From the NCBI GenBank assembly GCA_016930995.1, contig JAFGFQ010000151.1:1-58692 (forward strand): a stretch of DNA of 58,692 bases, read 5' to 3'. Positions 53,319 to 58,692 of the stretch are shown piece after piece (positions within the stretch are counted from its first letter, which is position 1; every line of letters begins with the position of its first letter). The notes below the pieces were generated by a model that saw only the letters and a program-made list of their open reading frames with translations, made no database searches and was not told the DNA's origin. The position numbers were made by a program, and so were the translations under genes. This DNA is from Thermoplasmatota archaeon (GTDB lineage: Archaea; Thermoplasmatota; E2; DHVEG-1).

Positions 53319-54085
53319 GATGGAAAACCTCGATTTCAAAGATAGAGCCGAATCGTATTGTGACGAAAGGATATCGTCAGGAGGACCTCATCGGTAATGT
53401 GCCGTATGCCTCAGTGGTGTATCTGCTTCTGCGTGGCGTCCTTCCATCCAAGGAGCATGGGCGGATGATGGATGCGATTCTCACCGCCTGTATCGACCAT
53501 GGGGTTACGCCTCCCTCGTCGATTGCCTCCCGAACCGTTGCATCAGGAGGGGTGCCGTTGCCAACCGCTGTTGCTGCTGGGATCCTATCCATTGGTGATG
53601 CGCATGGGGGTGCTATCGAGAAAGGAGCACGGTTCCTGCAGGAGGGTGTTATCCGAATGAGAAAAGAAGGACACTCCGTTGATATGATGGCAGGTATCCT
53701 GGTAAAAGAAAGCAGCGAGCAGAAGAGACGGATTCCGGGGTTTGGTCATCGGATTCATACGCAGGACCCTCGTACAAAACGGTTGTTTCTCCTTGCTGAT
53801 GAGCTTGGGATCACAGGGGATCATCTTTGCGTATCAAAGGCGATCCAAACAGCACTGGAAAAATCCCAGGGAAAACCGCTTCCCATCAATGTCGATGGTG
53901 CGATCGCCGCGATTGTCTCAGATATGGGATTTGACTGGCGGTTAGGGAAAGCGTTTTTTTTACTGGGACGGGTCGCTGGGCTTACCGCACAGGTCTATGA
54001 GGAGCAGACACAGGAAAAACCGATGCGTCAAATGTTCAGCATTGACTATGATTATATCGGACCTGAGGAACACAACCTGCCGTAA
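53315..54085 (+). CDS. Citryl-CoA lyase-like (citrate synthase fold)
   Basis: 256 residues, the size of the C-terminal citryl-CoA lyase module of ATP-citrate lyase, much shorter than citrate synthase. Conserved are DHGVTPPSSIASRTVASGG, LSIGDAHGGAIEKGARFLQE, IPGFGHRIHTQDPRTKRLF and INVDGAIAAIVSDMGFDWRLGKAFFLLGRVAGL, with the His residues and Asp of the active site. It would split citryl-CoA to acetyl-CoA and oxaloacetate. The ATG overlaps the citF stop, so the two act together. A methylcitrate or malyl type substrate cannot be excluded. Confidence 0.85.
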   Translation: MRWKTSISKIEPNRIVTKGYRQEDLIGNVPYASVVYLLLRGVLPSKEHGRMMDAILTACIDHGVTPPSSIASRTVASGGVPLPTAVAAGILSIGDAHGGAIEKGARFLQEGVIRMRKEGHSVDMMAGILVKESSEQKRRIPGFGHRIHTQDPRTKRLFLLADELGITGDHLCVSKAIQTALEKSQGKPLPINVDGAIAAIVSDMGFDWRLGKAFFLLGRVAGLTAQVYEEQTQEKPMRQMFSIDYDYIGPEEHNLP

Positions 54086-54220
54086 TCCTCTTCGTATACG
54101 ATAAATGATCCTCGTGTTGACGCGATGTCCTTGTCATCAGATGGGTGTATGAAAAAAGATTATAATTCCCTGAGGGATTTCTTTAAAGGATAATGACAGG
54201 TTGTTACAAAAGGTTGCTCT

Positions 54221-55552
54221 ATGAGAACAGAAGATCCACAGAACCCTTGGACTCCAGAAGAAGAAGGGGATCATGACCCGGTGATGAGAGAATGGTGGAC
54301 CTGCGAGGTAATGTTCCAGACTCTCAAAGATAAACGTCGTTGGAATCTGGTTACGTCATTTGCATATGAAAAGGAGACACCATCGTGTTTTATCCAATAT
54401 GTGCTGTTTGATGTCACCTCAAAAAAATGTGTGGTACACAAAGAGCTTAATGATACAATTACGAACTTTTCTCATGTGAAAAACAGGGTCGATTTACATT
54501 ATAAGAATTTATATCTCGAAGGTCTCTATCCGAAATACCATCTTCATGTAGAAGACCCAAACTATGAATTCATGGCAGATGTTAAATACATTGCTCGTTC
54601 AGTCCCTCATTGGATTGCTCAGAAAGCAACAGGGGGGAATCTGCCGATTGGTTTGAATTTCTATCGGTATGGGTTTCTTCCTTATTGTGAAATCAGTGGG
54701 ACTATGAAACTAAGGAGTGAATCATATGACATCGAGGGAAAGGCGTATCTTGAGCATGCTTGGGGGAACTGGTCGTATCAAAACCCACTGCAAACCATTT
54801 CGGAGTTACCCAGGACTATCAAAACGTACGGTCATTTAACAAAATGGTGGCTGTCACATCATCGTATGAAAATTCCCAAGCGAATCAGGTTCTCCTCGGA
54901 AAATAATATTTCTGGGTATGACTGGGTCTGGGGTATCTGTGATAACGACTGGAGTTTCTTTTATGGGAATTCATTGTTTTGGCTTTCTGAGGGACCTGCA
55001 TTTGGTGCCCTGTATATCACTCCTGATGGAAAACAGTATTGGGAGTTCTGCGATGTGTGTTTTAAGTACAATAAGGTGTTTTATGTCAAAGAGTATGATA
55101 TCTATTATCCCTCTGATCTGGAATTGACAGGTCGTTTGGATGATAAGACGATACATCTCCGTTTTTGGTCAACAACCGACGGTCATGAGTATATCGACCC
55201 ATATAAAAAAAGGAAGTTCTATACTGCCTATGTTCTAGGCATCATGCCTGGTCGTATCCAAGGAACTTTTACCGAAAAAGAAAAAACAATCTCGTTACAG
55301 GGTGACTGTAAAATGATGCCGATGCGTCAATCACCGATCCTTGGACATAATGCAATCTCTTTTGAGATTCTTAAGCCACCAAAAGGAGTTGGTCTTGCTG
55401 TCGAGCTTGATTTTCATGTTCTTCGTAAGAAACTTTTTACTTCAGTTCAACTTGCTCCGCGACCTAAGTTTTTCTATCGGTTGAAACACATGGATTTATC
55501 TCAGATTCCAAAAGAGTCGAAGGTTCAGAAAGACATCAAAACAGATGACTAG
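54221..55552 (+). CDS. CrtC/AttH-like lipocalin-type protein
   Basis: 443 residues, no signal peptide. MREWWTCEVMF near the N-terminus, YPKYHLHVEDPNYEFMADVKYIARSVPHWI, GFLPYCEISGTMKL and GKAYLEHAWGNW give the same layout as the membrane-anchored protein at 49866-51158 (EWW motif, then H-x-W), so the two are distant relatives. This one is probably cytoplasmic or membrane-associated. Members of the superfamily include carotenoid 1,2-hydratase and AttH. Single gene; substrate unknown. Confidence 0.65.
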   Translation: MRTEDPQNPWTPEEEGDHDPVMREWWTCEVMFQTLKDKRRWNLVTSFAYEKETPSCFIQYVLFDVTSKKCVVHKELNDTITNFSHVKNRVDLHYKNLYLEGLYPKYHLHVEDPNYEFMADVKYIARSVPHWIAQKATGGNLPIGLNFYRYGFLPYCEISGTMKLRSESYDIEGKAYLEHAWGNWSYQNPLQTISELPRTIKTYGHLTKWWLSHHRMKIPKRIRFSSENNISGYDWVWGICDNDWSFFYGNSLFWLSEGPAFGALYITPDGKQYWEFCDVCFKYNKVFYVKEYDIYYPSDLELTGRLDDKTIHLRFWSTTDGHEYIDPYKKRKFYTAYVLGIMPGRIQGTFTEKEKTISLQGDCKMMPMRQSPILGHNAISFEILKPPKGVGLAVELDFHVLRKKLFTSVQLAPRPKFFYRLKHMDLSQIPKESKVQKDIKTDD

Positions 55553-55596
55553 GAACACATCGATGAATGGACCCGGGGTTTTGTTGTTATATGATG

Positions 55597-56136
55597 TTAC
55601 TGTTTCATGAGGAGAATCGATTCTTGGGTTAACAGCAACCTGATTTTTTTCTTGGAATATTGTTTTATAATCGAATCGATGTACGTGGATTTTACTGTCA
55701 CGGGTTTTCGAAAGAGTATTTTTGCTGTGTTTTTTAGATTTTTTAGGACGTTGTATAAAACAGCATCGATGTTTCCAACACCGTAGGATATCAAAATGAC
55801 ATCATAGTCTGAGACGTCGTAGGTCTCTCCTGCGTATTGCTCGACATGTATGTGTTTGTATTTCTGTAAAAATTTTTGTGCAAGTTGGATGCTTCTTCCC
55901 TGATTATCAATTCCTGTTAATTCCTTCTGCGTCATCTTTGAAATGATAATTAATGAATAGGGGATAGCCCCGCATCCTATCTGGAGGATCCTGTCGGACG
56001 GTGTGATCTGTGCCATTTCGATTTCTTTTTTGACGGAGGGCTCGTGGAATTTCATGTAGAAAAAGGAAAAAAAAGATATATGTGTGAATATGATTTCATA
56101 TATATTATAGAGCTGGTCGAGGAGCTTTTTAATCAT
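55597..56136 (-). CDS. Nicotianamine-synthase-like methyltransferase-fold protein
   Basis: 179 residues. An amphipathic N-terminus (IYEIIFTHISFFSFFYMKF) precedes a SAM-type fold: RILQIGCGAIPYSLIIISK, ELTGIDNQGRSIQLAQKFL, YDVILISYGVGNIDAVLYNVL. The G-x-P/I-P-Y motif after the glycine loop recalls nicotianamine synthase rather than classic methyltransferases. It resembles the gene at 57785-58414, so the two are paralogs flanking argF. Product unknown. Confidence 0.6.
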   Translation of the reverse strand: MIKKLLDQLYNIYEIIFTHISFFSFFYMKFHEPSVKKEIEMAQITPSDRILQIGCGAIPYSLIIISKMTQKELTGIDNQGRSIQLAQKFLQKYKHIHVEQYAGETYDVSDYDVILISYGVGNIDAVLYNVLKNLKNTAKILFRKPVTVKSTYIDSIIKQYSKKKIRLLLTQESILLMKQ

Positions 56137-56250
56137 AGGTCATCGCTTAGAATCGAAAGGAACATCAGATATATCCTATTTAATCCTTGATTAAAAAATA
56201 AGAGGACTTATGTAAAAGTTTTTATAATCTTGATTTCTTCTTGGCCGCCC

Positions 56251-57174
56251 ATGAAGAAAAATATCTTATCAATCCTTGATGTGAAAGATGAAATTGAAGA
56301 TTTAATCACTTTTGCTATCGCGATTAAGAATGATTGGAAAAAAGGAAAAGACATCAGATACCTCAAAGGAAAACGGCTCGCAATGATCTTCGAACGCACA
56401 TCAGTACGAACCCGTGTCAGCTTTGAGTTCGGCATTCAGATGCTCGGAGGAATCGCAATATCCCTTACCAAAGAGGACATCGGTATTGGCACACGAGAAA
56501 CTGTCGAGGACATCGCACTGGCCATGTCCAGATACGCTGATATCATCATGTACCGTGCACTTGAGAAAAAAGACCTCCATGAGTTCGCAAAACACGCGAC
56601 CATCCCTGTCATCAACGGTCTTGACATCGATGAACACCCCACACAGATTCTTGCGGACCTTACCACCATCAAAGAAAAAAAACAGAGATTGAAAGGCCTA
56701 AAATTTGTCTTCGTCGGTGATGGAGATGACAACCTCACCCATTCCTACATGCTGGGATGCACACAGGTTGGAATGGACGTCACTATTATTTCGAAGAAAA
56801 ATCATTGGCCTTCGAAATACTTCTTTGACAAAGCAACAGAGATTGCCAAAGAAAAAAATGTCAAACTCGTGGTCACCGAGGACCTTGAGGAGATACGCGA
56901 TGCTGACGTCGTGGCCACTGACACCTGGGTGTCCATCTGGTTCAAAGACCAAAAGGAACAAATCCTCAAGGATCTGAACGGCTACACCGTCACTCAAGAG
57001 CTTATGAAGAAAGCAAAACCCGATGCGCTCTTCATCCATTGCATGCCTATCTTCTATGGAGAAGAAGTCACTAGAGAGGTCGCTCATGGTCCCCAATCAG
57101 TAATCATCGACGAGGCGGAGAACCGGATGTGGGCTGAGATGGCTTTGATGGTCAAACTTCTCGGTAAACCATAA
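56251..57174 (+). CDS. argF: Ornithine carbamoyltransferase
   Basis: 307 residues from ATG 56251 (the longer TTG frame is not needed). Carbamoyl phosphate site FERTSVRTRVSFEFG (S-x-R-T-R), MYRALEKKD, HPTQILADLTTI and the ornithine site HCMPIFYG are all present. Aspartate transcarbamoylase would carry a different C-terminal loop. It makes citrulline for arginine synthesis. HCMP-type active Cys is present. Confidence 0.95.
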   Translation: MKKNILSILDVKDEIEDLITFAIAIKNDWKKGKDIRYLKGKRLAMIFERTSVRTRVSFEFGIQMLGGIAISLTKEDIGIGTRETVEDIALAMSRYADIIMYRALEKKDLHEFAKHATIPVINGLDIDEHPTQILADLTTIKEKKQRLKGLKFVFVGDGDDNLTHSYMLGCTQVGMDVTIISKKNHWPSKYFFDKATEIAKEKNVKLVVTEDLEEIRDADVVATDTWVSIWFKDQKEQILKDLNGYTVTQELMKKAKPDALFIHCMPIFYGEEVTREVAHGPQSVIIDEAENRMWAEMALMVKLLGKP

Positions 57175-57237
57175 CCAACAGGCGATATACCATAAAAACA
57201 GGTCTGTGAAAACAGCATATTTCTTTTGGTAATTCAG

Positions 57238-57310
57238 TGGGCCCGTTGAGATTTGAACTCAAGTCACTAGCACCCCAAGCTAGAAGGATACCAAGCTACC
57301 CCACGGGCCC
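57238..57310 (-). tRNA. tRNA-Pro (GGG anticodon)
   Basis: On the minus strand GGGCCCG and CGGGCCC pair as a 7-bp acceptor stem. The anticodon arm is CTAGC-TTGGGGT-GCTAG, giving anticodon GGG, the T-arm is TTGAG-TTCAAAT-CTCAA, and A is the discriminator. 73 nt, no intron, no encoded CCA. Lies between argF and the SemiSWEET gene. Confidence 0.95.
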
Positions 57311-57400
57311 AAGGTAATATTTCTTCTCTTTGTTTTTCTTGAAAATCTTATGCGTGCATACTAGAAAGCCTTAATATACTTTATTAGATGAAGGCCTCTG

Positions 57401-57661
57401 ATGAATTTTGATCTCTTCACCGTGCTTGGGTTTGCTGCTGGCGCAGTCACCTCAGTCGGTTTCATCCCACAGTTAATCAGAGGATATCGGACGAAAAAAC
57501 TCGATGATATCTCCTATTGGATGCCGTTGGTTCTTCTCTGTGGTATGTCGCTGTGGCTTCTCTATGGAATCTTGCGGGAGGATATCGCTATTATTATTGC
57601 AAATTCCTTTGGTGTCAGCTGTAATGTCCTGCTTCTCCTCATGAAGAAATGGTATTCCTAA
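57401..57661 (+). CDS. SemiSWEET/PQ-loop transporter
   Basis: 86 residues with three membrane segments (about 5-25, 38-57, 63-81). The PQ motif GFIPQLIRGYRTKKLDDIS lies at the end of the first segment. Homologs work as dimers for sugars or small solutes. Single gene after a TATA-like AT stretch. Confidence 0.88.
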   Translation: MNFDLFTVLGFAAGAVTSVGFIPQLIRGYRTKKLDDISYWMPLVLLCGMSLWLLYGILREDIAIIIANSFGVSCNVLLLLMKKWYS

Positions 57662-57784
57662 TATCGATAATGCATAAAATATCTCTAATGTATAAATTTA
57701 GAAAACAATATCTTAAATACTAGGATACTGCATACATCCTGGAAACCAGGAACAGACTGGCTTCATTTCTCAAGTGAACAAGAT

Positions 57785-58414
57785 ATGAGACAACGCTCGA
57801 CAAAAAAAACGATTCTAGATACGATTGCGATATTCTGCGTGAAACGAATAGCGAATTGCTTCTGGGATATCGCAGATAACTGGTCATACAAAAACGAGAA
57901 AATCGCGCAGCTGTATGACAAAACAATCAGTGAAGAATACCGTAAAGAGTACGAACGGTGTGATATTTCCTCTAAGAAGAATGTTGTCCATATTGGTTCA
58001 GGTTCCTATCCACTCACCGAAATCATCCTTGCTAGCTGCAGCGTGAGTCATGTCGTAGGGATTGATAAGAACCTGCAGACCGTGACAAAGGCCCAACAGG
58101 TGGTTCAGAGGAAGAAACTCGCTGACCGCATCTCGATTCAGCATGGCGATGGGTGCAATATTGCTGCAGAAGAGTTCGATGCAATCATTATCTCGAGCTG
58201 TTCTTTGCCAAAGGTGAAAATCCTACAGCACATCTTCCAACGAGTGAAACCAAATACCACGATTATCGTACGAGAAGTAGACATTGCAACAAAAGATATT
58301 TTCTCCTGTCTTGCTTCGTACCCTGAGATTACATTGGAGACGCAAATCAATCATAACCCGTTTCCGTTTATCGAGCCATTTGGCTGGACGAGCTTCTGCC
58401 TGCAAAAGAAATAA
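57785..58414 (+). CDS. Nicotianamine-synthase-like methyltransferase-fold protein
   Basis: 209 residues. VVHIGSGSYPLTEIILASCSVSHVVGIDKN is the SAM-binding region, with the G-S-x-P-L-T pattern of nicotianamine synthase and its archaeal relatives, followed by ISIQHGDGCNI, FDAIIISSC and TTIIVREVD. Paralog of the gene at 55597-56136. Known NAS makes metallophores from SAM aminopropyl groups; whether these proteins transfer methyl or aminocarboxypropyl groups is open. Confidence 0.65.
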   Translation: MRQRSTKKTILDTIAIFCVKRIANCFWDIADNWSYKNEKIAQLYDKTISEEYRKEYERCDISSKKNVVHIGSGSYPLTEIILASCSVSHVVGIDKNLQTVTKAQQVVQRKKLADRISIQHGDGCNIAAEEFDAIIISSCSLPKVKILQHIFQRVKPNTTIIVREVDIATKDIFSCLASYPEITLETQINHNPFPFIEPFGWTSFCLQKK

Positions 58415-58481
58415 AAAAAGAAGGGGACGAATGATGCGCTCTGGTGGCATCCACCCATGATTGAAATGGTGACTTTTTTAA

Positions 58482-58692
58482 TTAACATCTCCGTTCATAT
58501 TCGTCTTGTGTCTTTGATGAGCCGCCTTTTGAACAGTAGGGATCCTCTGAGACGATTGCCTCAAATGGTTCTTTGCCGGCCCGAAGCGCGTAGGTAAATG
58601 ATATCCCACGACAGCCAACACAGTAGTTTTCTCTGTATTCGCAGGACCCGCATTTGCCTTCGAGGTGTTTCCAGGCGTTTCTGGCTCGCTGG
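58482..58692 (-). CDS. Radical SAM/SPASM protein, C-terminal fragment
   Basis: The last 70 codons of a gene that runs out of the window. They read HLEGKCGSCEYRENYCVGCRG, then EAIVSEDPYCSK, which is the Cys-rich SPASM/twitch region that binds auxiliary iron-sulfur clusters in peptide- and heme-modifying radical SAM enzymes (AhbC/AhbD/NirJ-like). The radical SAM domain itself is not in the window, so the substrate cannot be assigned. Confidence 0.8.
   Translation of the reverse strand, partial: QRARNAWKHLEGKCGSCEYRENYCVGCRGISFTYALRAGKEPFEAIVSEDPYCSKGGSSKTQDEYERRC

Noticed and set aside
58415..58481. Short GGTGG-CAT-CCACC hairpin as a terminator
   Set aside because: Only 5 bp of stem and no T-run; too weak to call.

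Overview
The window comes from an archaeon, most probably a mesophilic or moderately thermophilic euryarchaeon of the Thermoplasmatota type; the exact lineage is inferred. The evidence is a ribosomal protein eS17 gene, the archaeal riboflavin genes (ribB, ribL, ribC, ribH), archaeal/eukaryotic GlyRS, TruD, TrmG10-type tRNA methyltransferase, the archaeal form of the mevalonate pathway (mevalonate kinase, aconitase-X phosphomevalonate dehydratase, UbiD-type decarboxylase), a tRNA-Pro gene without an encoded CCA, and TATA-type promoters 25-45 nt before many starts.

Region 1 (1-2.7 kb) is mobile DNA. It holds a frameshifted IS481-like transposase, a small winged-helix gene behind a TATA box and a perfect palindrome, a GIY-YIG-like gene, and a complete IS5-family element (1478-2675) with 16-bp terminal repeats and a TATT target duplication, inserted in the last sense codon of the GIY-YIG-like gene. 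A SAM methyltransferase follows.

Region 2 (3.77-8.87 kb, minus strand) is the most exciting part. It is a tightly overlapping seven-gene operon that encodes what looks like a complete ubiquitin-like system together with a membrane pump: Ubl-E2 fusion, JAB/JAMM peptidase, ThiF-type E1, a 72-aa two-TM protein, a free Ubl protein, a 65-aa two-TM protein, and a HerA/VirB4-like ATPase with winged-helix and PD-(D/E)XK-like C-terminal regions. Neither Ubl ends in Gly-Gly.

Region 3 (9-34 kb) is mostly core metabolism and cell envelope: a PLP aminotransferase, the rps17e-ribB-ribL-ribC-ribH operon, a CDF transporter, an M24 peptidase, dCMP deaminase, a P-type ATPase, a phosphofructokinase with PPi-type signature residues, a set of small membrane proteins, RNase Z, secreted repeat proteins (two NosD-like beta-helix proteins and a two-repeat surface protein), TrmG10, a Pgi/Pmi isomerase, an amidohydrolase, a CBS protein and glyS.

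Region 4 (34-38.2 kb) is a lysine catabolism operon with separate LKR and SDH proteins resembling the two halves of eukaryotic alpha-aminoadipic semialdehyde synthase, plus lysine 6-aminotransferase. Region 5 (38.3-43.7 kb) has two tandem secreted beta-propeller paralogs with a nearly identical 37-nt upstream element, and a Cas4-like nuclease interrupted by membrane segments and a frame change.

Region 6 (44.5-49.9 kb) is an archaeal mevalonate pathway cluster (MVK, UbiD-type decarboxylase, LpdD-like protein, then TruD on the other strand, then both aconitase-X subunits). Region 7 (49.9-58.7 kb) has two CrtC/AttH-like proteins flanking an HD protein-CitF-citryl-CoA lyase operon, which may be an ACP-free citrate lyase. 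It then has ornithine carbamoyltransferase, tRNA-Pro, a SemiSWEET and two nicotianamine-synthase-like methyltransferases, and ends in the C-terminus of a radical SAM/SPASM protein.
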